Assembly: GCA_030427525.1 (NCBI GenBank)
Contig: JAUIBD010000001.1
Location: 82,628 to 146,627, forward strand
Reading direction: 5' to 3'
DNA from: a bacterium
Lineage (GTDB): Bacteria; Patescibacteriota; Saccharimonadia; Saccharimonadales; Saccharimonadaceae
Length of the DNA: 64,000 nucleotides
The position numbers were made by a program, and so were the translations under genes. Below the pieces are notes generated by a model. It was not told the origin of the DNA and ran no database searches. It saw nothing but the letters and a program-made list of their open reading frames with translations. Numbering within the stretch: the first letter of the stretch is position 1; the number at the start of each line of letters is the position of its first letter. This document shows, piece after piece, positions 45,176 through 52,913 of this stretch.

Positions 45176-46441
45176 TTATCTGGCGGTGAGCTTTTTACTC
45201 AGACTTTCGCCTACTTTCTGAATCGCGCCGACTACTAGGGCATTTCCCGCTATAAAAGCTCGCTTACCATCCGAAACACCGTCTAGCTTCGTATGATTAT
45301 CAGGAAACATATCCAGGCGCTCAAGTTCAAGAGGAACAAGTCTTCGATATCTGCCCGATGGCGTCTTAACCACATGCTTGAACCTTGACGCACCGGCGCC
45401 ACCCTCACCCGTAATAATCGTGCGAGATGCTCGGTCAACTGCGTCAGGAAAAGTCATAGCGCCTTCGGAGTAGTAGTAAACATGGCCGTCAGCAGTCTTA
45501 CGCTCTTCTTTTTTCGCGCCTTTCAGATACTGCCACTCTTTCAGCTTAGCCTCTGGAATGAAGAACTCTTCCGGTACATCTTTTTCATCGATAAGGACGT
45601 CCCCAAGAGTCTTGTACGGCCCATCATACGAAGGCAGAACATGCGCCGTGGTAACTTCCCTATCTAGCATGACACCCGCATTATCGAACGGACTAAGGGT
45701 AGGCTTATTCGAGGAGAAGTTATTCGTAATCTCAACCTGAGAACCTTCGATGATAAATTCCTTGTGCATAGGCTGCTCGGCTTCGATAGGAAACGCATCT
45801 ACGAAAACACCTTTTTTAGTAATCCAATCAACCTTATTCTCAAGCTTTTTTATCTGTTCATACGCCTTTGTGCCCTTTTTGTAGCCAAGAATGAACACAC
45901 GACGACGGCGTTGCGGAAATCCGTAGTCTGCTGCGTTCACTACACGCCACTCTATCGCATACCCTAAGTCTGATAGCGCCGAGAGCATCACCGCGAAATC
46001 TTTTCCGCGCTGCTTAGCGGGTGACTTCAAAAGTCGGTCAACGTTCTCCAGGAAAAGATAGTCGGGAGCTTTGTCGCCCTTCAACTTCAAAATGTTGTAT
46101 ATAGACCAGAATAAGACACCCTTCTTGCCAACAAGCCCTTTCGAACGCATCAAGGTGCTTGCCACAGAGTAATCTTGGCAAGGAAAACCACCGACTAAAA
46201 GATTATGGTCAGGTATTGTGTCGAACTTTTTTTCAATGACTGTTTCAATGTTTTCGTTACTTACACTGTCTTCACCAAACCGAGCTGCATAGATTTCTGC
46301 CGCGTGTTGCTTTACTGTCGAAGGCTCCCACTGGCTAGCCCAAACTGTCTCATACTTACATTTGTCACTACTCGCTCCGTCTAAGCCAATTCGGAAACCA
46401 CCGACGCCAGCGAACAACTCAACCACTTTTATTTTCTTCAT
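45176..46441 (-). CDS. DNA cytosine-5 methyltransferase
   Basis: This 421-residue enzyme has the ordered C5-methyltransferase motifs: I (VVELFAGVGGFRIGL), IV with the catalytic Cys (GGFPCQDYSVAS), VI (FLENVDRLL), VIII (FPQRRRRVFILGY), and IX/X near the end (RRLVPLELERLDMFPDN, AGNALVVGAI). The region between VIII and IX is the target-recognition domain. Facing a Sau3AI/MutH-type nuclease, it should methylate cytosine in the same site, possibly GATC. TACAAT lies 6 nt before the ATG. Confidence 0.95.
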   Translation of the reverse strand: MKKIKVVELFAGVGGFRIGLDGASSDKCKYETVWASQWEPSTVKQHAAEIYAARFGEDSVSNENIETVIEKKFDTIPDHNLLVGGFPCQDYSVASTLMRSKGLVGKKGVLFWSIYNILKLKGDKAPDYLFLENVDRLLKSPAKQRGKDFAVMLSALSDLGYAIEWRVVNAADYGFPQRRRRVFILGYKKGTKAYEQIKKLENKVDWITKKGVFVDAFPIEAEQPMHKEFIIEGSQVEITNNFSSNKPTLSPFDNAGVMLDREVTTAHVLPSYDGPYKTLGDVLIDEKDVPEEFFIPEAKLKEWQYLKGAKKEERKTADGHVYYYSEGAMTFPDAVDRASRTIITGEGGAGASRFKHVVKTPSGRYRRLVPLELERLDMFPDNHTKLDGVSDGKRAFIAGNALVVGAIQKVGESLSKKLTAR

Positions 46442-46506
46442 AACCCTATTGTAGCAACTTCAACGCGTGGGATCAATATCCAGTTGTATCTGTTACAATC
46501 TACTAT
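46442..46506. promoter_or_regulatory. divergent promoters of the restriction-modification genes
   Basis: The 65 bp between the methyltransferase and nuclease starts hold TACAAT on the minus strand at 46448-46453 (6 nt from its ATG) and TACAAT on the plus strand at 46494-46499 (7 nt from its ATG). Identical hexamers suggest similar expression; no separate controller gene is seen. Confidence 0.65.
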
Positions 46507-47844
46507 ATGAGTCAAGCCCTTCCGTATGACATCACATCGCCTGAATCAATCCTTGAATACGCCAAAGGCTTGTCGGGAAAGACCCTTGAAGAAGTAGCTG
46601 ATTTGCCAGACTTTGTGGAAAATATAAAAGACAAAGGCGACTTGGGCAAGATGGTTGAGAGGTATTACTTCGGACATGTTCCACCAAACAATCATGACCC
46701 TGATTTCGCAGAAGCGGGCGTTGAGCTAAAGACTACTGGAGTAAAAACGCTTAAAAACGGCGAGTACCGAGCGAAGGAACGTCTCGTACTTACCAATATC
46801 GACTATAATGCCCTCGACCGTGAAGAATGGTTGACGAATACCCTCCTGACAAAATGTGGATTAATGCTTTTGCTGTTCTACTATTATGAGAAGATTGCGA
46901 TATACAAGCGTCGCTTCGTATACGAGCCTCTTCTATGGAGCTTCCCCGCTACAGACCTGGAAATCATCAAGAAGGACTGGGAAACAATAAAACAAAAAAT
47001 TCGTGATGGAAAAGCTCACGAGCTATCCGAAGGAGATACTTTCTACTTAGGAGCTTGCCGAAAAGGTTCCGGCGGCGAGAAGGAACCACTGAAGACGCAA
47101 CCCTACTCGGAAATAAAAGCCAAAGCCCGAGCATTTTCTCTTAAGCCTAGCTACATTAACACCATCTTGGACAACCATGCTCAACCCGCACTCATCAAAA
47201 ACCAAGATGATGCCAGCATGGGGCTGGAGGAGTTGGTCGAACGAAAATTTGCACCTTACTTTGGTAAGACAATCGAAGAAATCAGCGATATGCTCGATTT
47301 CCATAAACCAAGTAAAAACCATAAAGGATTTGGGAAGTCACTCGTCATGCGAATTCTGGGAACTACCAAAAAGACCATCCCTGAATTTGAAAAAGCAGAT
47401 ATTGAGATGAAGCTCCTGACGCTAAATCGAAGCGGCACGCCTACAGAATACCTGCAATTCCCTACCTTCGACTACATGAAAATCGTTGATGAAGATTGGA
47501 TTGATTCCAGCTTCTATGCGAAGCTCGAGAAGAAGTTCCTTTTCGTAGTCTTTCAGGTCGGACAAGATAAAGAAGTGCGTCTGAGCAAAACAGTCTTTTG
47601 GAATATGCCGTATGCTGACCGATTGCAAGCAAAGCAGGTTTGGGAAGACACCAAGTACCTTGTAGCTAACCATAAAGCGGAGCTCCAGTATTTACCGAAG
47701 ATTTCAGACGACCGTGTTGCTCATGTCCGCCCACACGGCGCCAATAATACGACGGCCCTGTTTCCTACACCTCAAGGCGATATGCTTCCAAGGCTAGGCT
47801 TCTGGTTAAATAAAAAATATATAGCTGAGCAGATTAACAAATAG
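46507..47844 (+). CDS. Sau3AI/MutH-family restriction endonuclease
   Basis: This 445-residue protein resembles Sau3AI. The N-terminal domain has GKMVERYYFG then D66-x6-E73-L-K75, matching the D-x6-ExK spacing of MutH and Sau3AI active sites. The C-terminal half is a second MutH-like domain (LEELVERKFAPYFGKTIEEI, ADIEMKLLTL), as in the two-domain Sau3AI of about 490 residues. Sau3AI cuts before GATC and is blocked by C5 methylation, which fits the divergent 5mC methyltransferase. TACAAT lies 7 nt before the ATG. Confidence 0.85.
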   Translation: MSQALPYDITSPESILEYAKGLSGKTLEEVADLPDFVENIKDKGDLGKMVERYYFGHVPPNNHDPDFAEAGVELKTTGVKTLKNGEYRAKERLVLTNIDYNALDREEWLTNTLLTKCGLMLLLFYYYEKIAIYKRRFVYEPLLWSFPATDLEIIKKDWETIKQKIRDGKAHELSEGDTFYLGACRKGSGGEKEPLKTQPYSEIKAKARAFSLKPSYINTILDNHAQPALIKNQDDASMGLEELVERKFAPYFGKTIEEISDMLDFHKPSKNHKGFGKSLVMRILGTTKKTIPEFEKADIEMKLLTLNRSGTPTEYLQFPTFDYMKIVDEDWIDSSFYAKLEKKFLFVVFQVGQDKEVRLSKTVFWNMPYADRLQAKQVWEDTKYLVANHKAELQYLPKISDDRVAHVRPHGANNTTALFPTPQGDMLPRLGFWLNKKYIAEQINK

Positions 47845-47854
47845 TGTAAGTACT

Positions 47855-47983
47855 TCACGCATCAAGATTCAATTCTTCGACTAGTACCTCTTCTGAAACA
47901 AACACCGCATATATAGCTATATTCTCATAAGTCACTTGGATGCCTTGTCGTTCAAGCTCTTCAACGATTCGGCTCATCTTCAT
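47855..47983 (-). CDS. small ORF, 42 residues
   Basis: This short frame encodes an acidic peptide starting MKMSRIVEELERQG and ending VLVEELNLDA. I do not recognise it. It is supported by a TAAAAT hexamer exactly 6 nt before the ATG, the same leaderless layout as neighbouring genes, and by a helical, protein-like composition. An alternative ATG is two codons later. It sits downstream of, and convergent with, the restriction endonuclease gene. A regulatory or antitoxin-like role is possible but unproven. Confidence 0.5.
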   Translation of the reverse strand: MKMSRIVEELERQGIQVTYENIAIYAVFVSEEVLVEELNLDA

Positions 47984-48099
47984 AACTTTATTTTAATATC
48001 ATGAGTTCCGTCCCTCAAGGCTAGAACTCAGTGAATATTGCCGTTACAACCGCCGTAGAGGCGTCTTTGAGCGACGTGATGGAGTAGATGGGATATTAA

Positions 48100-48702
48100 T
48101 TACATCTTGCCAATAATCTTTTGCTTAGCCTCGGCGAATTCCTTGTCGGTCAGAACACCCTGTTTATGGAGTGCTGCTAGTTTCGACAGCTCATCACTAT
48201 TCGATACTTGAGCGGTTACGGTTTGGACGCCACCTGTTTTAGCCGCATGTATTTTCTGTTGCATCCAATCAATTTGCGGGCGAACCTGATTGTAGAAACG
48301 TTTGTCCCATGGCAACGTATTCGATGACTCGTGCGCACTCTTATCGTTGCCGAAGCTCCAAGGACTGTTGGTTGTCTTACCAGTGTAGCTTGCGGTTAGT
48401 ATTTCGAGCACTCCAGTTACGATACCGGAATTATATTCAATGCCAGTGATATCTCGATAGGCAAATGTGGCAACTCGTCCACCACCGAGCGAACCAGCCA
48501 TGAATGACGTGCCGAGTCCTTTCTTTATGACCATGCACCTATCGTCAAAAGCGGCTAAGACGCCGTTAATGCCGTCCCCGAGAATGAAATTCGGCATCTC
48601 GCCCGAACGGCACGATTTGATAACCTCCTGCAACGCAGCTTTGTTTACTTTTCCTGTAATAAGAGCATTCCACTCTTCTTCGTTTCGCATGTGAACTTTC
48701 AT
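48100..48702 (-). CDS. PH-like and SHOCT domain protein
   Basis: This 200-residue protein has a PH-like domain (VLAAFDDRCMVIKKG, GGGRVATFAYRDITGIEYNSGIVTGVLEI) and a C-terminal SHOCT motif (DELSKLAALHKQGVLTDKEFAEAKQKII). SHOCT modules occur at the ends of small bacterial proteins and phage-linked proteins; function is unknown. ATG 48702 is chosen because AAAGGAG lies 8 nt upstream. A structured leader of about 200 nt precedes it. Confidence 0.75.
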   Translation of the reverse strand: MKVHMRNEEEWNALITGKVNKAALQEVIKSCRSGEMPNFILGDGINGVLAAFDDRCMVIKKGLGTSFMAGSLGGGRVATFAYRDITGIEYNSGIVTGVLEILTASYTGKTTNSPWSFGNDKSAHESSNTLPWDKRFYNQVRPQIDWMQQKIHAAKTGGVQTVTAQVSNSDELSKLAALHKQGVLTDKEFAEAKQKIIGKM

Positions 48703-48916
48703 ATGCCAGCTCCTTTTGTTAATTTCAGACAATTCTGGAGCCAACTAAAAAGCTCGCCGCCAGCGATAGCCGAAGCTACCAAGTACCGTTTCCGATACCT
48801 ACCATTAGGAATAGTGCTCTGACGACGAGCTTGTTATTCCTAATGGATTTTGACGGTCATACCTTCTCGTGAGAGCGGCTCTAGACCTAGGTGCATTTGC
48901 ACTTGGTAATATTATA
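48703..48916 (-). ncRNA. structured RNA or leader upstream of the SHOCT gene
   Basis: A minus-strand TATAAT at 48911-48916 would start an RNA that folds strongly. Visible pairings are ACCAAG with CTTGGT (outer), a GTGC-AAAT-GCAC hairpin, ACCGT with ACGGT, a perfect 12-bp stem CCATTAGGAATA/TATTCCTAATGG (48802-48813 and 48835-48846) with an inner GCTC/GAGC, and GGTAGC-TTCG-GCTATC at 48765-48780, a UUCG tetraloop. A GAGC-TTTTTAG segment follows. It could be a riboswitch-like leader or a small RNA; I match it to no known class. Confidence 0.5.
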
Positions 48917-49002
48917 TAAGATTTCCGTAATAACAGTGAAGAACAGTGGGCTTTTTAGACCTTTGTAGTAAATCATACATCGAAATGACATAAAAAAGTA
49001 AC

Positions 49003-49203
49003 TATAATAGTGTATAGCGAAAGGATATGTACCTTATCTAAAAATTAACTGCGACGTTTTATGCCATCGGCAGCAAGCTTGGAGGTAGCTTTGTAGACGT
49101 CCGATAAAACCGTAACTCAAGCGGACGCCTGGTCGGTGTCGTCTCATTGGGCAGAGGAAAATCATGACAACTTCTAATAAGTCATGGTCTATTAAGTATT
49201 GCT
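49003..49203 (+). ncRNA. structured leader or RNA before the recombinase genes
   Basis: TATAAT at 49003-49008 precedes about 190 nt without a convincing long frame. Pairings seen include GTTTTAT-CGG with CCGATAAAAC (five-base bulge), AAGCT/AGCTT, GTCCG/CGGAC, GACGCC/GGTGTC and CATGAC/GTCATG. It ends at a small ORF and then the recombinases. It may be a regulatory leader or part of the recombination site. Confidence 0.4.
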
Positions 49204-49326
49204 ATGGAAAGCGATGGTAGCGAAAAAATCATCAGTAGTGATTACGAATTCGCTTTTACCGAACTAGCCTCATTACTTTATGAACAATACCGCAAACAAA
49301 AACAGCTAGAACAAACCGATAATTAA
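49204..49326 (+). CDS. small ORF, 40 residues, before the recombinases
   Basis: This frame encodes MESDGSEKIISSDYEF followed by a helical AFTELASLLYEQYRKQKQLEQ. I do not recognise it. It ends 21 nt before the next gene, which has its own Shine-Dalgarno, so it could be a leader peptide or small partner of the recombinases. No clear Shine-Dalgarno of its own is seen. Confidence 0.5.
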   Translation: MESDGSEKIISSDYEFAFTELASLLYEQYRKQKQLEQTDN

Positions 49327-49347
49327 TTATTACAAAGGGAGAAAACA

Positions 49348-49782
49348 ATGTCTTACTCAAAAAGAAACGAAGTAAAGAAAACTGGTTTAGCATTTTGTCG
49401 AGCTAGCGGGACAGAGGGAGCCACAAAACACCACCTTAATCTTCAAGAGAGGCTCATTACACAAACCGCTCGTAAAGATGGAGTCGTACTGAAACGAGTA
49501 GTTAAGGTGCGCAATCATCGCGTGACTTTGCCAGAATTACTTAGGCTAGCCCAGGGTATAGATATCCTATACGTCATTTCTCCAAAAAATTTGACGAGAA
49601 GCTATACAACCTTTAATAACATGACCTCTAAGCTAGAAGCTATGGGAGTTGAAGTGCGCGTTGCTGAAACTAAACAGGATTCGGTCTTTGATGACCTATT
49701 CAATTATTTGCTCGAGGAGCGGATGTACTGGATGCGACGCGAATTACAGCTACGCACCCAAAAACGCAAAGAAACTTGCTAA
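49348..49782 (+). CDS. serine-recombinase-like catalytic domain protein
   Basis: This 144-residue protein resembles only the N-terminal resolvase domain: GLAFCRASG with the presumed catalytic Ser near residue 20, NLQERLITQTARKDG, and DILYVISPKNLTRSYTTF (equivalent to the conserved D-R-x-x-R region). It lacks any DNA-binding domain and ends with a long helix (LFNYLLEERMYWMRRELQ). It may assist or regulate the large recombinase encoded 51 nt downstream. AGGGAGA lies 6 nt before the ATG. Confidence 0.7.
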   Translation: MSYSKRNEVKKTGLAFCRASGTEGATKHHLNLQERLITQTARKDGVVLKRVVKVRNHRVTLPELLRLAQGIDILYVISPKNLTRSYTTFNNMTSKLEAMGVEVRVAETKQDSVFDDLFNYLLEERMYWMRRELQLRTQKRKETC

Positions 49783-49833
49783 ATATATAAATTATTGTTT
49801 GGAATATATAATTGTCATTAGGAGGGCAACAAA

Positions 49834-51486
49834 ATGTCAAAAACAGTAAAGGCTATTGCGCTGTGCCGAGTGTCGACCAAAGCACAAGAGCTTGACGGAA
49901 ACCTAGACCCACAGAAAGAGAACGTTGAAAAAGCAGCGAACATTCTTGATGCGGAGTTAGTAAAAGTATGGGCTCTTGCCGTATCAAGTCGCAAAGGTAA
50001 GAACATGAACCGCAAAGATTTGCGTGAAATGTATGAATACTGCAAGCGATACAAGTCGGTCAAGTATTTGATAGTAGATGAAGTAGACCGCTTCATGCGT
50101 TCTATAGACGAGTACTACTGGTGGAAGATGGAGTTCAAGGTTATTGGTGTACGCATCATATTTGCAAAGCGTCCAGATATAGACCCTGACGATGAGAGAG
50201 CTGTATTCGACGAGTTAATCGAAATCTACCGCGCCCAGCAAAGCAACCAAGAACGAATTACTAAGACTCCAGAAAAGCAAAAGGCAAAACTCTACGCAGG
50301 TTACTATCCGAGCAACCCACACACTGGCTATAGAAAGTCTGAGATAGCGGGATTGCATATTCCAGATGAGCCGAACTGGTCGGCAATGCGTAAGTCATTC
50401 AAGGCTATCGCATCGGGCGAATGGACAATTGAGGAAGGGCTAAAACAAGCATTAAACGACGGTCTGCGAACCCGTAATTACGGACCAAGAGCAATAGGCG
50501 GTAATAAAATTGATATGTATCGCTGGAAAGATTTACTGATAGACCCTTACTACTGCGGGATAATCAAGTTTGCAGATTGGGACTTAGGTGAAAAGGTAAT
50601 TGAGGGGTTGCATCAGCCCATGATTACTGTCGAAGAACACCAGGTACTGCTGCAGCTTGTTAAGAATAAAGGCAAGCGTTTTATCATCCGAAAAGGTGGC
50701 AACCCCGACTACCCTCTCGCAAACATGGCAGAATGCGCAAGGTGTGTATTATCGGAATATAAGCATCCCCGTCTCACAAGTGCAAATCAAAACAATGGCG
50801 CAGCGAAGGGCTATGTAAGGTATCAACGCTATCGCTGCAGAGCATGTCATCTGGAAGTCTTGAAGGATACTTTTCACGAAGACATTACAGAGGAGCTATC
50901 GCAGCTACTCCTCTCGTATGAGCAAAAAGAGAAACTCAAAGAACACGCCCGTAAGATTTGGACTTCTCACGAAAAGACACGAATGGAAAAGGCTCGTATC
51001 GCTCTTGGGCGATTATCTACGCTCAGGCAGCGTAAGAATACGATTGTAGACCAGCTCATAGACGCTCAGGCACAGCAAGACGACACGGTTGATGATATCA
51101 AGGAAAGACTCGAGTCTATCAAGATTGAAATTGCCGAAGCCGATAAAGTAGCTGCTGAGGCACAAGACTTTGAGAAGGACTTCGACGAGTTCATCGGCTT
51201 CGCTTTTGACTTCATGGACAACCTCGGAGGTGAATGGTGGAAACTTGATAAGAGATTAATGGGAATATATAAACAAATGTTATTTCCTGCCGGAATTCAG
51301 CTCACACCAGATAAAAAAGTTTATATACCAAAAATTAGCCCTATTTACCTCTATAAAACACAAAAAATAGCCCCAAAAGAGGCTGATTTTTCTAGTATGG
51401 AGGAGCCACTGGGGCTTGAACCCAGGACACCCTGCTTAAAAGGCAGGTGCTCTAACCAGCTGAGCTATGGCTCCGTAGCTCTATAA
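49834..51486 (+). CDS. large serine recombinase/integrase
   Basis: This 550-residue protein has an N-terminal resolvase domain (AIALCRVSTKAQE, Ser near residue 14; VDEVDRFMRS), a Recombinase domain (NPHTGYRKSEIAG, RWKDLLIDPYYCGII), a zinc-ribbon-type region (CARCVLSEYKHPR, CRACHLE) and a coiled coil (about 370-450). Such enzymes insert and excise mobile elements. A strong AGGAGG lies 8 nt before the ATG. The last ~30 codons run antisense through tRNA-Lys, so the native C terminus was probably shorter or different before integration. Confidence 0.9.
   Translation: MSKTVKAIALCRVSTKAQELDGNLDPQKENVEKAANILDAELVKVWALAVSSRKGKNMNRKDLREMYEYCKRYKSVKYLIVDEVDRFMRSIDEYYWWKMEFKVIGVRIIFAKRPDIDPDDERAVFDELIEIYRAQQSNQERITKTPEKQKAKLYAGYYPSNPHTGYRKSEIAGLHIPDEPNWSAMRKSFKAIASGEWTIEEGLKQALNDGLRTRNYGPRAIGGNKIDMYRWKDLLIDPYYCGIIKFADWDLGEKVIEGLHQPMITVEEHQVLLQLVKNKGKRFIIRKGGNPDYPLANMAECARCVLSEYKHPRLTSANQNNGAAKGYVRYQRYRCRACHLEVLKDTFHEDITEELSQLLLSYEQKEKLKEHARKIWTSHEKTRMEKARIALGRLSTLRQRKNTIVDQLIDAQAQQDDTVDDIKERLESIKIEIAEADKVAAEAQDFEKDFDEFIGFAFDFMDNLGGEWWKLDKRLMGIYKQMLFPAGIQLTPDKKVYIPKISPIYLYKTQKIAPKEADFSSMEEPLGLEPRTPCLKGRCSNQLSYGSVAL
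51362..51391 (-). terminator. terminator of tRNA-Lys
   Basis: On the minus strand AAAAAT-C-AGCC pairs with GGCT-ATTTTT around an eight-base loop, 7 nt past the tRNA 3' end. It lies inside the recombinase reading frame. Confidence 0.7.
51398..51474 (-). tRNA. tRNA-Lys (TTT)
   Basis: The acceptor GGAGCCA/TGGCTCC, D arm, anticodon arm CCTGC-CTTTTAA-GCAGG with TTT, and T arm CTGGG/CCCAG around TTCAAGC are all perfect, and CCA is encoded. The discriminator base is T, which is unusual for tRNA-Lys (A is usual in bacteria). A TATAGA -10 lies on the minus strand 6 nt upstream. It probably marks the integration site of the accessory block. Confidence 0.93.
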
Positions 51487-51511
51487 AATGTAACTTATCA
51501 GAGGTAAAATG

Positions 51512-51988
51512 TCAATGTTTGCCACCGCGCTTTGGTATGCGGGTAAACAAAATATCGATAACAGCAATAATGAGGCCACCTGTGATGATATATACCCTAT
51601 TCTCTGCAATCACATCGTAGACTTGCTTGCTTTCCCCGCTTAGTAGTAACCCACTGCCCAGAGGTTCTACCAACAAAGCTACTGCCAATAGAGCAAACAA
51701 AAATGCGCCAATAAGACGTTCGTTCGATTTGCGGTACACGGGTCCGCTAACAAATAACACCACTGCAGGTAGTAGGACGATTCCTGCAGCAACAAGTGTC
51801 AGCAACGGTGGACGCTCTACTACTACGCCGCTATCTGCAATAAGCGGCGTTAGTTTATCTGCCCACAAGTCACTAAGAAGCGCACCCGCAGCGAGTGCTA
51901 AACCCAGTACACCAAACCGTCGTTTCGTTAGATACGCAACAACGAATAAAACAATCAGGATGATGCCAAATAATATAGCAATGTCCAT
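51512..51988 (-). CDS. multi-pass membrane protein, unknown
   Basis: I do not recognise this 158-residue protein. It has about five hydrophobic segments: residues 3-19, 25-42, 62-82, 92-115 and 132-148. The loops are short and the C terminus basic (RIPKRGGKH). CvpA-like proteins have a similar layout but the motifs are not convincing. TATACT lies 9 nt before the ATG. It begins right after tRNA-Lys, so it is likely chromosomal backbone. Confidence 0.65.
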   Translation of the reverse strand: MDIAILFGIILIVLFVVAYLTKRRFGVLGLALAAGALLSDLWADKLTPLIADSGVVVERPPLLTLVAAGIVLLPAVVLFVSGPVYRKSNERLIGAFLFALLAVALLVEPLGSGLLLSGESKQVYDVIAENRVYIITGGLIIAVIDILFTRIPKRGGKH

Positions 51989-52007
51989 ATACTATTTAGT
52001 ATACTGC

Positions 52008-52913
52008 CTATGCGCCAATTTTGTCTTTTTTAGGCTGACGCTTGGCATTCATTTCTACGTATTCAATAATCTTTTCAGCAACGTTTCGGCCCGTTATTTT
52101 TTCAGGGGTTTTAATACTTGCACTTGAGTTTACTTCGAGCACTAATGGTCCAGCTTTCGAACGCATCATATCAACACCACAAATAGGTAGTCCCATTGCT
52201 TTGGCCGCTTTAATGGCAGTTTTTCGCTCCTCTTCGCTAAGCTTCACCGGGATGCCTTCACCACCTTGGTGCGTATTGCTGCGAAAATCACCGTCAAGAC
52301 TCTGGCGTTTCACGCTTGCGACGACCCGACCACCGACTACAAGCGCACGTATATCTGTACCTGCTGACTCCTCAATAAATTGCTGCACAAGAAAGCTTAC
52401 GCCTTCTACATAAAATGCCTGCATTACAGCTTTGGCCGCTTTTGGTGTCTCGGCTAATACTACACCGTTACCGTGCGTACCACGGGCAACTTTTATGATA
52501 AGTGGCGTGCCTCCGGCTAGTTCTGCAATGTCCTCGAAACTAGCAGATTCACGAGCAAATACCGTTTTTGGAATACCCACGCCCGCTTTTGCTAACACTT
52601 GGTATGCTCGCAATTTGTCGCGTGAACGATTGATCGCCAAACTACCCGCTGTCGTAAATGAACCCTGTGACTCAAATTGTCGTACGATTGCTGATCCGTA
52701 CTTTGTGTAGCTCTGCGCAATCCGTGGAATAATAGCGTCGAACTTCTCGAGGCTGGCACCCTTATATCGCACCACATTATTGTTGGTTTCGACAGCTGTA
52801 TAGCAATCTTTGTACTTGATTACCTTTACTTCATGACCGCGCTTTACCGCCTCTTCTTTTAGGCGTTTGGTCGTGTAGTTGGCTGGACCATTACTTAGAA
52901 TTGCGATTTTCAT
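52008..52913 (-). CDS. rimK: RimK-like ATP-grasp amino-acid ligase
   Basis: This 301-residue protein matches RimK: AILSNGPANYTTKRLKEEA at the start, PRIAQSYTKYGSAIVRQFE, the ATP-grasp lid and ligand region (PLIIKVARGTHGNGVVLAE, VQQFIEESAGTDIRALVV) and the metal-binding ICGVDMMRSKAGPLVLEVNSS. RimK adds glutamates to the C terminus of ribosomal protein S6 in E. coli; others make different peptides. The ATG overlaps the rimB-like stop by 4 nt, and the last residues are lysine-rich. It is the third gene of a run with two peptidases. Confidence 0.9.
   Translation of the reverse strand: MKIAILSNGPANYTTKRLKEEAVKRGHEVKVIKYKDCYTAVETNNNVVRYKGASLEKFDAIIPRIAQSYTKYGSAIVRQFESQGSFTTAGSLAINRSRDKLRAYQVLAKAGVGIPKTVFARESASFEDIAELAGGTPLIIKVARGTHGNGVVLAETPKAAKAVMQAFYVEGVSFLVQQFIEESAGTDIRALVVGGRVVASVKRQSLDGDFRSNTHQGGEGIPVKLSEEERKTAIKAAKAMGLPICGVDMMRSKAGPLVLEVNSSASIKTPEKITGRNVAEKIIEYVEMNAKRQPKKDKIGA

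Noticed and set aside
48733-48752. Copy of the tRNA-Lys end as the left attachment site
   Set aside because: Only about 8 bases (GGAGCCAA) resemble the tRNA 3' end, which is expected by chance.
49003-49203. RNase P RNA or SRP RNA
   Set aside because: A GAGGAAAA stretch briefly recalls the RNase P core, but the GAGGAAAGTCC block and its partner are absent; the SRP GGAAGCAG-type loop is absent as well.
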